From the NCBI RefSeq assembly GCF_011742165.1, contig NZ_JAAQTO010000027.1, positions 1-35,218 on the forward strand: DNA of 35,218 nt, written 5' to 3'. The DNA comes from Billgrantia bachuensis (lineage in GTDB: Bacteria; Pseudomonadota; Gammaproteobacteria; Pseudomonadales; Halomonadaceae). Position numbers and translations under genes: made by a program. The notes beneath the pieces are model-generated. The model searched no databases and was not told the origin of the DNA. It saw only the letters and a list, made by a program, of their open reading frames with translations. Positions 18,465 to 28,235 of this stretch are shown in pieces (within the stretch, counting starts at the first letter, position 1; each line of letters opens with the position of its first letter).

Positions 18465-19862
18465 ATGAGCCAAGTCACGAACAGCAGCGTACCGGCCTCC
18501 ATCTTTCGCGCCTACGACATTCGCGGCATCGTCGACGATACCTTGACCGAGGCGACCGTCGAGAAGATCGGCCGGGCGATCGGCTCGGAAGCCGCTGCGC
18601 GCAACGAATCCACCGTGGTGGTGGCCCGCGATGGCCGCCTCTCCGGCCCGCGCCTCAGCGAGGCACTGATTCGCGGCCTGACCGCCGCCGGGCGCGATGT
18701 AGTCGATATCGGCATGGTGCCCACCCCGGTGCTCTACTTCGCCACCCACGTGCTGGAGGGCACCGCCTCCGGTGTGATGGTCACCGGCAGCCACAACCCG
18801 CCGGACTACAACGGCTTCAAGATCGTGCTGGGCGGCGAGACACTTTCCGGCGAGGCGATCACCGCGCTTTACCAGCGCATCGAGGCCGACGATCTGGCCG
18901 AAGGCCAGGGCAGCGTGCGCCAGGACGACCTGCGCGACGCCTACCTTGAGCGCATCCTCGGCGACGTCAAGCTGGAGCGCCCGCTCAAGGCAGTGGTCGA
19001 TTGCGGCAACGGCGTGGCCGGCGAGCTGGGACCCAAGCTGATTGAACGGCTCGGCGCCGAGACCATACCGCTGTTCGCCGAGGTCGACGGCAACTTCCCC
19101 AATCACCACCCCGACCCGGGCAAGCTCGAGAACCTGCAGGACGTGATCCGCAAGGTAAAGGAGACAGGCGCCGATATCGGCTTGGCCTTCGACGGCGACG
19201 GTGATCGCCTGGGCGTGGTCACCCCTAGCGGCAAGCTGATCTATCCCGATCACCTGATGATGGCCTTCGCCGAGGACATGCTGTCGCGCAATCCCGGCGC
19301 CCGGGTGATCTTCGACGTCAAGTGCACCGGCAACCTGGCGGGCGTCGTCGAGCGGGCCGGCGGCACGCCGGAAATGTGGCGCACCGGCCACTCGCTGATC
19401 AAGGCGCGCATGAAGGAGACCGGCGCGGCACTCGCCGGCGAGATGAGCGGCCATATCTTCTTCCAGGAGCGCTGGTACGGCTTCGACGATGGCCTCTACG
19501 GTGCCGCCCGGTTGTTGGAGATCCTGTCCAAGCAGGAGGAGGACGCCGACGCCTTCTTCGCCCGCTACCCGCAGGATATCGGCACCCCCGAGATCAACGT
19601 GCACGTGACCGACGAGAACAAGTTCGACTTGGTCGACAAGCTGGCCCGTGAAGGCGACTTCGGTAACGATGGCGTCAAGACCACCCTCGATGGCATCCGC
19701 GTCGACTACCCCGACGGCTGGGGCCTGTGCCGCGCCTCGAACACCACCCCGGTGCTGGTACTGCGCTTCGAGGGCAAGAGCGACGCGGCCCTCGAACGCA
19801 TTCGCCACTGTTTCGCCGACGCCCTGAAGCAGGTCGACCCGGCGCTGACGCTGCCGAGCTGA
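18465..19862 (+). CDS. algC: Phosphomannomutase/phosphoglucomutase
   Basis: A 465-residue alpha-D-phosphohexomutase of the AlgC type, interconverting hexose 1- and 6-phosphates for exopolysaccharide, lipopolysaccharide and storage sugars. The phosphoserine loop is TGSHNPPDYNGFK with Ser109, the magnesium loop is DGDGDR (about 243-248), and the sugar-binding loop is GEMSGH (about 325-330). The N-terminal IFRAYDIRGIVDDTLTE is typical. It stands between dut and argB, the pseudomonad arrangement. An imperfect hairpin lies in the 92-base gap upstream (GTCCC...GGGAC near 18386-18402). Confidence 0.94.
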   Translation: MSQVTNSSVPASIFRAYDIRGIVDDTLTEATVEKIGRAIGSEAAARNESTVVVARDGRLSGPRLSEALIRGLTAAGRDVVDIGMVPTPVLYFATHVLEGTASGVMVTGSHNPPDYNGFKIVLGGETLSGEAITALYQRIEADDLAEGQGSVRQDDLRDAYLERILGDVKLERPLKAVVDCGNGVAGELGPKLIERLGAETIPLFAEVDGNFPNHHPDPGKLENLQDVIRKVKETGADIGLAFDGDGDRLGVVTPSGKLIYPDHLMMAFAEDMLSRNPGARVIFDVKCTGNLAGVVERAGGTPEMWRTGHSLIKARMKETGAALAGEMSGHIFFQERWYGFDDGLYGAARLLEILSKQEEDADAFFARYPQDIGTPEINVHVTDENKFDLVDKLAREGDFGNDGVKTTLDGIRVDYPDGWGLCRASNTTPVLVLRFEGKSDAALERIRHCFADALKQVDPALTLPS

Positions 19863-19885
19863 CGGCGGCGTTTTCGACTCCTTGA

Positions 19886-20815
<930 letters not shown>

Positions 20816-20862
20816 GGCCAACCGCCCTGAGCCACTCCAATAACCAGAAGACAAACATCGAC

Positions 20863-21477
20863 ATGACGCAGGCAACGCAACCAACCAGCCGGCGCGAGCA
20901 GATCCTGCAGTCGCTCGCCCTGATGCTGGAGGAGGACAGCGGCAAGCGCATCACCATAGCGGCGTTGGCACGCCAGGTGGGCGTCTCCGAAGCCGCGCTA
21001 TACCGCCATTTTCCAAGCAAGGCTCGCATGTTCGAGGGCCTCATCGAATTCATCGAGGAGACGCTGTTCGAGCGCATCAGTCGCATTCTCGAGGACTTCC
21101 CCGAGGCTGTGCCGCGCTGCGGTCAGATCCTCACGCTGCTGCTGGCCTTTGCCGAGAAGAACCCCGGCCTCTCGCGCCTGCTCGAAGGCGACGTATTGAC
21201 CGGCGAGACCGCTCGGCTCAGGCTGCGCATCCATCAGCTCTTCGAGCGCCTGGAAACCCAGCTCAAGCAGGTCCTGCGCGAAGCGGAGCTGCGCGAGCGC
21301 CGCCGCACCGTATTGACGGTGTCGGCCACCGCCAACATGCTGATCGCAGTGGCTGAGGGGCGCATATCGCAGTACGTGCGCAGCGACTTCCAGCGCCGCC
21401 CCACCGAGCATTGGGACGACCAGTGGGCGCTGCTCTCGTCGCAGTTGATGCGCGCGCCTATCACACAGAGCGCGTAG
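20863..21477 (+). CDS. slmA: Nucleoid occlusion factor SlmA
   Basis: A 204-residue TetR-fold DNA-binding protein. The N-terminal helix-turn-helix (about 32-51, TIAALARQVGVSEAALYRHF) is followed by PSKARMFEGLIEFIEETLFERI, which is specific to SlmA rather than to drug-efflux TetR regulators. In E. coli it binds chromosomal sites and blocks FtsZ assembly over the nucleoid. Its place downstream of coaBC-dut supports the call. A bidirectional terminator follows. Confidence 0.93.
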   Translation: MTQATQPTSRREQILQSLALMLEEDSGKRITIAALARQVGVSEAALYRHFPSKARMFEGLIEFIEETLFERISRILEDFPEAVPRCGQILTLLLAFAEKNPGLSRLLEGDVLTGETARLRLRIHQLFERLETQLKQVLREAELRERRRTVLTVSATANMLIAVAEGRISQYVRSDFQRRPTEHWDDQWALLSSQLMRAPITQSA

Positions 21478-21495
21478 GCCAACCGCCGCATGCAA

Positions 21496-21522
21496 AAGCC
21501 CCGGTTCACTGAACCGGGGCTT
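21496..21522. terminator. Bidirectional terminator between slmA and rpoH
   Basis: A perfect 12-bp stem AAGCCCCGGTTC/GAACCGGGGCTT with a three-base loop, 19 bases after slmA. On the minus strand it is followed by TTTTGC, giving rpoH a short T run. Confidence 0.88.
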
Positions 21523-21545
21523 CGTCGTTCGGCTTGAGGTGCCGC

Positions 21546-22412
21546 TCAGGCTGCCAGGGCATCACCCAACTGCTGGCGAATCTTCTTCATGGCGTTCTTT
21601 TCGAGCTGGCGTATACGCTCGGCGGAGACGCCGTAGACGTCAGCCAATTCGTGCAACGTCGACTTGTCATCGGCCAGCCAGCGCCGCTGGAGAATGTCGC
21701 GGGAGCGCTCGTCCAGCGCCTCGAGGGCCATCTTGAGGCGACGGTTCGCGTCGTCCTCCCAGTCACTGTCCTCGAGCTGTACGGCAGGGTCGGAGCCGTC
21801 ATCGTCCAGATAGTGGACAGGCGACTGGTAAGCGGAGTCCTCGTCTTCGCTCGGAGAAGCGTCGAAGCCGGCGTCGTGAGCCGCCAGGCGCCCCTCCATC
21901 TCACGCACCACCTCGGGCTTGACGTCGAGATCGCGGGCAATGGCGTCGACCTCGTCGTTGTTGAGCCAGGCCAGGCGCTTCTTGGCGCTGCGCAGGTTGA
22001 AGAACAGTTTGCGCTGGGCCTTGGTGGTGGCAATCTTGACGATGCGCCAGTTGCGCAGCACGAATTCGTGGATTTCGGCCTTGATCCAGTGCACGGCGAA
22101 GGAGACCAGGCGCACTCCCTGATTGGGATCGAAGCGCTTGACGGCTTTCATCAGGCCGACGTTGCCTTCCTGAATCAGGTCGGCCTGGGGCAGGCCGTAG
22201 CCGGAGTAGCTGCGCGCAATGTGCACGACGAAGCGTAGATGCGACAGCACCAAGCGACGCGCCGCCTCCAGATCGCCCTCGTCGTGCAGGCGGAAGGCGA
22301 GCTCGCGCTCTTCCTCGGCGGTAAGCATGGGAATGCCATTGACCGCCTGAATGTACCCGTTGAGGTCATGCCCCGGCGAGAGCTGACCCACCGGCAGAAG
22401 ACTGGTGCTCAT
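21546..22412 (-). CDS. rpoH: RNA polymerase heat-shock sigma factor (sigma-32)
   Basis: A 288-residue sigma factor. Region 2 (about 48-120) holds [25 protein letters not shown]. The RpoH box QRKLFFNLR is at 133-141, which identifies sigma-32 and takes part in chaperone- and FtsH-dependent control. Region 4.2 has the helix-turn-helix [21 protein letters not shown] (about 254-274). AAGGAG precedes the start. A sigma-E-like promoter stands 49 bases upstream. The acidic linker DEDSAYQSP...DDDGSDP between regions 3 and 4 is unremarkable for the family. It is separated from ftsX by about 180 bases. Confidence 0.97.
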   Translation of the reverse strand: MSTSLLPVGQLSPGHDLNGYIQAVNGIPMLTAEEERELAFRLHDEGDLEAARRLVLSHLRFVVHIARSYSGYGLPQADLIQEGNVGLMKAVKRFDPNQGVRLVSFAVHWIKAEIHEFVLRNWRIVKIATTKAQRKLFFNLRSAKKRLAWLNNDEVDAIARDLDVKPEVVREMEGRLAAHDAGFDASPSEDEDSAYQSPVHYLDDDGSDPAVQLEDSDWEDDANRRLKMALEALDERSRDILQRRWLADDKSTLHELADVYGVSAERIRQLEKNAMKKIRQQLGDALAA

Positions 22413-22460
22413 TGCGGGTTGTCTCCTTGAGAAACCTGATATGCCTTTTCAACCGCCTGA

Positions 22461-22488
22461 TTAGACGGGCGATAACCGATAATGTTCC
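22461..22488 (-). promoter_or_regulatory. Sigma-E-like promoter upstream of rpoH
   Basis: On the minus strand GGAACAT (22488-22482), a 16-base spacer, then TCTAA (22465-22461). The sigma-E consensus is GGAACTT, 16-17 bases, TCTAA/TCTGA. The site lies 49 bases before the rpoH start. E. coli rpoH has a sigma-E promoter (P3), so the position makes sense. No sigma-70 promoter is obvious next to it. Confidence 0.55.
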
Positions 22489-22591
22489 CTTCTTCCTCAG
22501 CGTGGCAGATGCCGATCGTGGTCGCTAGCGCAGCGACGTGACAGGGTGTCGCAGCGCGGCTCCCTTGTCGGGGCCGAACCTCCGCGGCTCC

Positions 22592-23566
22592 TTATCGCGG
22601 CCTAACCTCCGCGAGGTGGCGGCTCACGGCGATCCAGGCACCCAGCCAGCCCAATAGTGTACTGCACAACAGCAGCGTTGCCGAGCCCTCCGGCCCCAGG
22701 CGAGGCAGGGCGAAGGTAGCGCCGTAGCTGGCCGCAAGCGCGCTCACCGGCACTGACAGCCACTGGTTGCCGAGCCCCAGCAGCCCCCAGGCAAGCAGGC
22801 CGCCGCCGAGCCCGTACCAGGCACCGCTGTAGAGGAAGGGGCGACGCACGAAGGCGTGGGTGGCCCCGATCAGCATCACCACCTCGATCTCCTGGCGGCG
22901 ACTCTCCACTGCCAGGCGAATGGTATTGCCCACGATAAGCAACACGCCCAGGCCGAACAGCACCGCCAGCGCCAGCACCAAGCGACTTCCGAGCTCGGCC
23001 AAATGGCGCAACCGCTCGAGCCAGGCCAGGTCGAGGCGAGCCTCATCGATGCCGGACAGGCTCTCCAGCGAATCGGCAAGCCGCCGCACCGCCTCGGGAG
23101 CCGGATCGAGAGGCATCACCACGATGCTGACCGGCAGCGGATTGTCCTCGAGCCGACCGAGGGCATCGGCCAACCCCAGCGCCTGCTGGAACTCGGCCAT
23201 GCCCTCGGCGGCACTGATCAGCCGGGTGCGCGCCACACCCTCATGTGCCGCCACCGCCTCGTCGATGCGCCCGGCCTGGGCCTCGTCAACGCCGTGGGAT
23301 AGATAGACGGTAAGCGTGGCGCTCTCCTCGAGTTCGGCATCGAGCAGCCGCGCGCTATCCAGCGCCAGCCACAGTGCCGCCGGCAGCACCAGGGCGATGG
23401 CGATGGCGAGCATGGTGAGCAGGCTGCCTATGGGCGCGCGCAGCAAACGGCGGGCACTGGCGAGGCACATGGCGCGATGGTGGCGTAGCCAGCCGCGAAA
23501 GCGGCTCGATGAGCGAGTGCGCTGGCTGCGGGCACCGCGAGGCGGGGCGGGCGGCTGCCGACTCAT
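22592..23566 (-). CDS. ftsX: Cell division protein FtsX
   Basis: A 324-residue integral membrane partner of FtsE. The N-terminal polar tail (residues 1-37, Arg-rich) is cytoplasmic; TM1 is about 41-68, then a periplasmic domain (about 70-200) that in E. coli activates EnvC, then TM2-TM4 with the conserved IRLAVESRRQEIEVVMLIGATHAFVRRPFLYSG loop. The start ATG overlaps the stop of ftsE by four bases (ATGA), indicating translational coupling. FtsEX connects septal ring assembly to peptidoglycan hydrolysis. Confidence 0.96.
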   Translation of the reverse strand: MSRQPPAPPRGARSQRTRSSSRFRGWLRHHRAMCLASARRLLRAPIGSLLTMLAIAIALVLPAALWLALDSARLLDAELEESATLTVYLSHGVDEAQAGRIDEAVAAHEGVARTRLISAAEGMAEFQQALGLADALGRLEDNPLPVSIVVMPLDPAPEAVRRLADSLESLSGIDEARLDLAWLERLRHLAELGSRLVLALAVLFGLGVLLIVGNTIRLAVESRRQEIEVVMLIGATHAFVRRPFLYSGAWYGLGGGLLAWGLLGLGNQWLSVPVSALAASYGATFALPRLGPEGSATLLLCSTLLGWLGAWIAVSRHLAEVRPR

Positions 23567-24231
23567 GCAGCCTCCTCGTCGGCGATCAAGCGCCCGTCGC
23601 GCAGACGCAGCACGCGATGACGCAGGCGGGCGATCAACGCCAGGTCATGGCTGGCGATCAACACCGTGGTGCCGATGCGGTTGAAGTCCTCGAACAGGGC
23701 CATGATGTCGGCCGAAAGCTGCGGATCGAGGTTGCCGGTGGGCTCGTCGGCCAACAACAGCGAGGGCTTGTTGACCACTGCCCGGGCGATGCCGACGCGC
23801 TGCTGTTCGCCCCCGGACAGTTCGATCGGCAAAGCCTTCTCGCGGTGCAGCAGCCCCACCTTGTCCAGCGCCGCCCTCACCCGCCGGGCGGCCTCGCGCG
23901 GGTCGACGCCGCGGATCTCCAGCGGCAGCGCCACGTTATCGAAGATAGAGCGATCGAGCAGCAACTGGTGGTCCTGGAACACCACACCGATCTGGCGCCG
24001 ATAGAACGGCACCTGGCTGGGATGCAGGCGACCGATATCGTGACCGGCCACCAGCACCCGCCCGCGGGTCGGCCGTTCCAGCAGCATGATCAGGCGCAAC
24101 AAGGAACTCTTGCCGGCCCCCGAATGGCCGGTGAGAAAGACCATCTCGCCACGCTGCACGCGGAAATCGATGTTGGCCAACGCCTCGAAGCGTCCGCCGT
24201 AGCGCTTCCCCACATGCTCGAAGAGGATCAT
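23563..24231 (-). CDS. ftsE: Cell division ATP-binding protein FtsE
   Basis: A 222-residue ABC ATPase. Walker A is GHSGAGKSS (35-43), the signature is LSGGEQQRVGIARA (about 138-151), Walker B is LLLADEPTGNLD, and the H-loop is ASHD. The N-terminus MILFEHVGKRYGGRFEAL is FtsE-like. It overlaps ftsY upstream and ftsX downstream by four bases each, so three genes form one operon. Confidence 0.97.
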   Translation of the reverse strand: MILFEHVGKRYGGRFEALANIDFRVQRGEMVFLTGHSGAGKSSLLRLIMLLERPTRGRVLVAGHDIGRLHPSQVPFYRRQIGVVFQDHQLLLDRSIFDNVALPLEIRGVDPREAARRVRAALDKVGLLHREKALPIELSGGEQQRVGIARAVVNKPSLLLADEPTGNLDPQLSADIMALFEDFNRIGTTVLIASHDLALIARLRHRVLRLRDGRLIADEEAA

Positions 24232-25589
24232 GGCGCGGCGGCGGCTCCTTCATCGCCCTGGTCGAAGAGTGCATCGACGAAGTCACGGGCCTCGAAGGGG
24301 CGCAGGTCGTCGAGCCCCTCTCCCACGCCGATGAAGCGAATCGGCGTACCCAGCTGCTTGGCCAGGGCAAAGATAATACCGCCCTTGGCGGTACCGTCGA
24401 GCTTGGTCAGGGTGATACCGGTGACCGGCACCGCCTCGTTGAAGGTATTAGCCTGGGCCAGCGCGTTCTGGCCGGTGCCGGCGTCGAGCACCAGCATCAC
24501 CTCATGGGGCGCGCGGGCGTCGAGTTTGCCCATCACCCGATGCACCTTCTTGAGCTCTTCCATCAGGTGCCCCTTGTTGTGCAAGCGCCCGGCGGTGTCG
24601 GCGATAAGCACGTCGATGTTACGCGCCTTGGCTGCGGCCACCGCGTCGTAGATCACCGAAGCGCTGTCGGCGCCGGTATGCTGGGCGATGACCGGCACCT
24701 TGTTACGCTCACCCCACACCTTGAGCTGCTCCACCGCGGCGGCACGGAAGGTGTCGCCAGCGGCCAGCATCACGCTATGCCCCTCGCGCTGGAAGCGCTG
24801 GGTCAGCTTGCCAATCGTGGTGGTCTTGCCTACACCGTTCACACCCACCACCAGAATCACGAAGGGCCCTTCGCCCTTGGCCGGCAGCGCCAGCGGCTTG
24901 GCCACGGCGTCGAGCATCACGGCGAGCTCGTCCTGCAGCGCGCGATAAAGCGCCTGGGGATCCTTGAGCTCCTTGCGTGAGACGCGTTCAGCCAAGCGGT
25001 CGATGATCTCCGTGGTCGCCTCGATGCCCACGTCGGCCATCAACAGCTGGGTTTCGAGATCTTCGATCAGCTCGTCATCGATCTGCTTCTTGCCCAGGAA
25101 CAGCCCGGCGATGCCTTCGGTGAGGTTGGCGCGGGTCTTGCCCAGGCCGGAGCGAATACGCGAGAACCAGCCCTTCTTCTCGGCGCCGGGCTTCTCCTGC
25201 AGCGGCATGCGCGCGGATTCCGGCTCAGCTTCCGGCGGCTCGGGCTCGGGCTCGGCGGCTGGTGGCTCGGGCGCCAGCGCCTCCTCGCGCAGTACCGCGT
25301 TCTCCTCCTCCTGATCGACCTCGTCGAACGCTTCGGTCCGCTCACGCGCCTCGTCCGCCGCCGGCCCGGCCATGGCGCTCTCTTCGTGGCGCGGGGTGTC
25401 GACGACATCGGGCTCGGCGGGCGCCGCTTCGTGGCCAACCGGCTCAGCCGCGGCCTCGCTCGCGGTGGAGCCCTCTTCAGACCGCTCCGCGCTTACGCCC
25501 TCCTCTTCGGGCTGGGTCGGCTGGCGCCCTTTCTCTTTCAGCTCGTCCTGCTGCTCTTCCTGCTTCTTGCGCTTGAAAAAACCGAACAT
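24228..25589 (-). CDS. ftsY: Signal recognition particle receptor FtsY
   Basis: A 453-residue SRP GTPase that docks SRP-bound ribosomes at the inner membrane. After MFGFFKRKKQ the first about 145 residues are a low-complexity, Glu/Pro/Ala-rich A domain. The N domain follows (KKGWFSRIRSGLGKTRANLTEGIAGLFLGKKQID), then the G domain with GVNGVGKTTT (near 252), DTAGR (near 328) and TKLDGTAKGG (near 392). I start at 25589, where family members begin MFGFF or similar; the ORF extends 15 codons upstream. It is divergent from rsmD, a conserved arrangement, and first gene of ftsY-ftsE-ftsX. Confidence 0.96.
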   Translation of the reverse strand: MFGFFKRKKQEEQQDELKEKGRQPTQPEEEGVSAERSEEGSTASEAAAEPVGHEAAPAEPDVVDTPRHEESAMAGPAADEARERTEAFDEVDQEEENAVLREEALAPEPPAAEPEPEPPEAEPESARMPLQEKPGAEKKGWFSRIRSGLGKTRANLTEGIAGLFLGKKQIDDELIEDLETQLLMADVGIEATTEIIDRLAERVSRKELKDPQALYRALQDELAVMLDAVAKPLALPAKGEGPFVILVVGVNGVGKTTTIGKLTQRFQREGHSVMLAAGDTFRAAAVEQLKVWGERNKVPVIAQHTGADSASVIYDAVAAAKARNIDVLIADTAGRLHNKGHLMEELKKVHRVMGKLDARAPHEVMLVLDAGTGQNALAQANTFNEAVPVTGITLTKLDGTAKGGIIFALAKQLGTPIRFIGVGEGLDDLRPFEARDFVDALFDQGDEGAAAAP

Positions 25590-25679
25590 GGGGGAATTCA
25601 GCCTCACGGGTGAATGATCGCTACATCCTAACACCGCGCATCATGACTGTGGACAAGCCGACGGGTACAATTCGGACGC

Positions 25680-26306
25680 ATGACACGTCGCCGCTCCACC
25701 TCTCGTTCACGCTCCGGCACTCGCTCGCCCCAAGGCAGCGGCCGCCTGCGCATCATTGGCGGCGAATTCCGCCGCCGGCTACTGCCGGTGCTCGACAGCC
25801 CCGGCCTGCGCCCCACGCCGGACCGGGTGCGCGAGACCCTGTTCAACTGGCTGGCCGCAGCCACACCGGGCGCCCGGGTGCTCGATCTTTTCGCCGGCAC
25901 CGGCGCCCTGGGCCTGGAGGCGCTCTCCCGCGGTGCCGCCACGGCGCTGTTCGTCGAACGCGACGGCCAGGTCGCTCGAGCGCTTGGAAATAATCTCGAC
26001 ACACTGGGCGCTACAGAACGGGGCCGGGTGCATGACGGCGATGCCCTAGCCCTCCTGGCGGCAGGCCCAGTTGGGCTCGCCCCCTTCACGCTGGCCTTTC
26101 TCGACCCGCCATTTCGCCAAGGCCTGGCCGAGCCCTGCTGCGAGCGTCTCGAGCAGGGCTGGCTGACGCCGGACGCCTGGATCTATCTGGAGACCGAAAC
26201 GGCGCTCGAGGTGCGCGTTCCCACCACCTGGTCGCTGCATCGCGAAGTGCGAGCCGGCGACAGTACCGGACGACTCTACCGGCGCCTGACGGCACCAGGC
26301 ATCTGA
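25680..26306 (+). CDS. rsmD: 16S rRNA (guanine-966-N2)-methyltransferase
   Basis: A 208-residue SAM-dependent methyltransferase. A basic N-terminal tail (Arg/Ser-rich, 1-20) precedes LRIIGGEFRRR, the SAM-binding VLDLFAGTGALGLEALSRGA (67-86) and the catalytic DPPF (142-145). RLRPTPDRVRETLFNWL is family-typical. It is divergent from ftsY with a 90-base gap holding both promoters; I cannot assign hexamers with confidence. Confidence 0.95.
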   Translation: MTRRRSTSRSRSGTRSPQGSGRLRIIGGEFRRRLLPVLDSPGLRPTPDRVRETLFNWLAAATPGARVLDLFAGTGALGLEALSRGAATALFVERDGQVARALGNNLDTLGATERGRVHDGDALALLAAGPVGLAPFTLAFLDPPFRQGLAEPCCERLEQGWLTPDAWIYLETETALEVRVPTTWSLHREVRAGDSTGRLYRRLTAPGI

Positions 26307-26425
26307 TACGGGCCGTCGCCGTTCGGCTACTCTTGCCCAGCCGCGGCCCACGGCGTTACGCTGCGCAACGGATTTCAGCGCGGGCAGGGGCCCGCCCCGG
26401 CAGGATGTCATTTCAGGAGAACACG

Positions 26426-26617
26426 ATGAGCACCGAACTCTTCAACCGGCTCGAACAGAAAGTGGCCAGTGCCGTCGAGGCCCTGGAGCTGCTGAAGATG
26501 GAGGCCGAGGAATTGCGCGAGGAAAACAGCCGGCTGAAGCAGGAGCGCGAGGAGTGGGAGCGCCGCCTGACCGCGCTGCTGGGCAAGTTCGACGAGGTGG
26601 AAACCGAAAGAGGCTGA
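26426..26617 (+). CDS. zapB: Cell division protein ZapB-like coiled coil
   Basis: A 63-residue, almost wholly coiled-coil protein (LEQKVASAVEALELLKMEAEE with heptads of Leu and Val) ending EEWERRLTALLGKFDEVE, which matches the ZapB C-terminus. It is somewhat shorter than the about 80-residue E. coli protein. ZapB stabilises the Z ring through ZapA and links it to MatP. I start at 26426 because CAGGAGA stands six bases upstream; the longer open frame from 26333 is not supported. It stands 119 bases after rsmD and ends 15 bases from the convergent rimI. Confidence 0.82.
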   Translation: MSTELFNRLEQKVASAVEALELLKMEAEELREENSRLKQEREEWERRLTALLGKFDEVETERG

Positions 26618-26632
26618 GCCCTCCCGCCTGCC

Positions 26633-27094
26633 TCACAGCCGACGCGACATCAGGATCGCATCTTCCCTGCTCGCGTCGGCAACCTCATCCAAGGGCGGGT
26701 AATAGCCGCGCCGCCGTCCGTCTTCGCCGAAACCCGCGCGGCGGTAGAGGTGGATAGCGGCCTCGTTGCCCACCCTGACCTCGAGCAGTAGACGTTCGCT
26801 GCCCCACCGCCGACACTGCTTCAACACTGCACCGAGCAACGCGGCGGCAAGGCCGCGCCGACGCATGGCGGGCGCCACCAGCATAGCCTGCAGCTCGGCC
26901 TCGAAGGACAGCCTGGCCACCACGGCATGCCCCACCAGCTCTCCCGCCACCTCGGCCCCCAGCACGCAGCCGTGCTCATCGTTGAGAGCGGCCTCGAGCT
27001 GGCAGCGCGACCAAGGCCGCGCCTGGCAGCGTTCCAGCGCCGCCAGACACTCCAGATCGCCTGCCTCAAGCTGGCGTACGCCGACCTCAGTCAT
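26633..27094 (-). CDS. rimI: Ribosomal protein S18 alanine N-acetyltransferase
   Basis: A 153-residue GNAT acetyltransferase that acetylates the N-terminal alanine of S18. The acetyl-CoA-binding motif lies in MLVAPAMRRRGLAAALLGAVL, followed by LLLEVRVGNEAAIHLYRRAGFGEDGRRRGYYP, which is RimI-specific. I place the start at ATG 27094 (MTEVGVRQLEAG), which overlaps the stop of the upstream gene by eight bases. This matches the holD-rimI overlap known from E. coli. Confidence 0.93.
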   Translation of the reverse strand: MTEVGVRQLEAGDLECLAALERCQARPWSRCQLEAALNDEHGCVLGAEVAGELVGHAVVARLSFEAELQAMLVAPAMRRRGLAAALLGAVLKQCRRWGSERLLLEVRVGNEAAIHLYRRAGFGEDGRRRGYYPPLDEVADASREDAILMSRRL

Positions 27095-27902
27095 CGGCCT
27101 CGCCGTCACGCTCCGACCAAGCCCACCGCCACTCCAGCAGGGTGGGCCACAACTCGCGCTTGACCGCGGCGCTCTGCGCCAGCTCGGTCAACGCGGGCCC
27201 TTGCCAGCCGGGCAACCCGAGCAGCTCGACTCGCCCCTCGCGCATGTCTAGCAGGCGTTCGAGCGTGTCGTCCTGGCCGAACACCAGCACTCGCTCCGGC
27301 GACCAGCCGCGCCGTCGCGTGCCCTCGACGAAGGCCTGTAGTCCTTCGCGTGCCTCTTCCAGCGGCGCCTCGACCGGCAGGTTCTCCATCGGCGGCCAGC
27401 GATACGCCTCGAACGCCAGCGGCGGTTCGATGTCGATCGCGGCTGCCTTGAATAGATTGCCCAGCAATTGCCCCTGGTTGGCGTCCAGTGGCGCCACCTG
27501 CGGCACGATCACCAGCCAGCGCCCCCCCAGGCATGCCACCTGCAGGACGAAGCGCAGCGGCTGCTGGGGCGGCTTCGCTTCCGCGGGCAAGGCGGTCTCG
27601 TCTGTCGACGACGGGGCCTCTTCGCTAGAGGGCGAGATACCCAGCATTTGTCGAGCGCGCCGTGGGGGTGTCGACCGCGGCGGCTCTGCCGGTGGCGGCC
27701 CGGGCGGCGCCTGGCGGGCCGCGCTATCGGCTTCGTCCAGCAGGGCATGCAGGCGCTCCGCTGGCGGCGAAGCAGCAGGCCGCTCGGGCAGCTCCCATTC
27801 GCAGGCCTCGGTCGGCCGGGCATGGGGCAGCCGATAGCGCGCCACCCAGGCGGTCAATCCCATCGCCTCCAGGTACTGGAGGCGCTGCGGCTCGGTGGTC
27901 AC
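27087..27902 (-). CDS. holD: Probable DNA polymerase III psi subunit (HolD-like)
   Basis: A 271-residue protein without obvious enzyme motifs. The N-terminus (RLQYLEAMGLTAWVARYRLP) resembles the tau-binding N-terminus of psi; then comes a Pro/Ala/Ser-rich linker (about residues 45-120), then a Rossmann-like region (LVIVPQVAPLDANQGQLLGNLFKAAAIDIE). The C-terminus PALTELAQSAAVKRELWPTL resembles the end of E. coli HolD (SPALTDLRANPTARAALWQQI). Psi links chi and single-strand-binding protein to the clamp loader. E. coli HolD is about half this length. I start at GTG 27902 because it overlaps the bolA stop (GTGA); an upstream GTG at 27959 would run deep into bolA. Assigned by position before rimI and the terminal motifs. 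Confidence 0.68.
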   Translation of the reverse strand: MTTEPQRLQYLEAMGLTAWVARYRLPHARPTEACEWELPERPAASPPAERLHALLDEADSAARQAPPGPPPAEPPRSTPPRRARQMLGISPSSEEAPSSTDETALPAEAKPPQQPLRFVLQVACLGGRWLVIVPQVAPLDANQGQLLGNLFKAAAIDIEPPLAFEAYRWPPMENLPVEAPLEEAREGLQAFVEGTRRRGWSPERVLVFGQDDTLERLLDMREGRVELLGLPGWQGPALTELAQSAAVKRELWPTLLEWRWAWSERDGEADD

Positions 27903-28207
27903 GCGCCGGCGCCGCGACAGTTGGGTGAGTCGGGCCGGGCTTCGCCGCGGGCGGCCCACTCCTGAGGCGTATAGAGATGCAGGGCCAGGGCATGCACCGG
28001 CCCTGCCAGCTCGTCGGCGAGCAGCGCATAGAGGCGCTGATGGCGTTTCACCGGCATCAGCCCCTGGAAGTGCCCCGACACCACCGTGACCTTGAAATGG
28101 GTTTCGGAGTTGGCGGGCACAGCATGACGATGGCTCTCGTTCTCCACCGCGACAAAGGTGGGCTCGAGGGCCTGCAGCTTCTCTTCGATGACGGCCTGGA
28201 TGCTCAT
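27899..28207 (-). CDS. BolA family transcriptional/iron-sulfur regulator
   Basis: A 102-residue BolA-fold protein. The core HAVPANSETHFKVTVVSGHFQGLMPVKRHQRLYALLADEL, preceded by ESHRH, is diagnostic, with His residues that in other members bind a [2Fe-2S] cluster shared with a monothiol glutaredoxin. GAGGAG precedes ATG 28207. No glutaredoxin gene is adjacent, so whether this is BolA or IbaG is uncertain; the SHRHAVPANSETHF pattern is closer to BolA. It lies 28 bases after the MFS gene on the same strand and its stop overlaps the next start by four bases. Confidence 0.9.
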   Translation of the reverse strand: MSIQAVIEEKLQALEPTFVAVENESHRHAVPANSETHFKVTVVSGHFQGLMPVKRHQRLYALLADELAGPVHALALHLYTPQEWAARGEARPDSPNCRGAGA

Positions 28208-28235
28208 TCGGGCTCCTCGATCATGGGTGTGAGGT

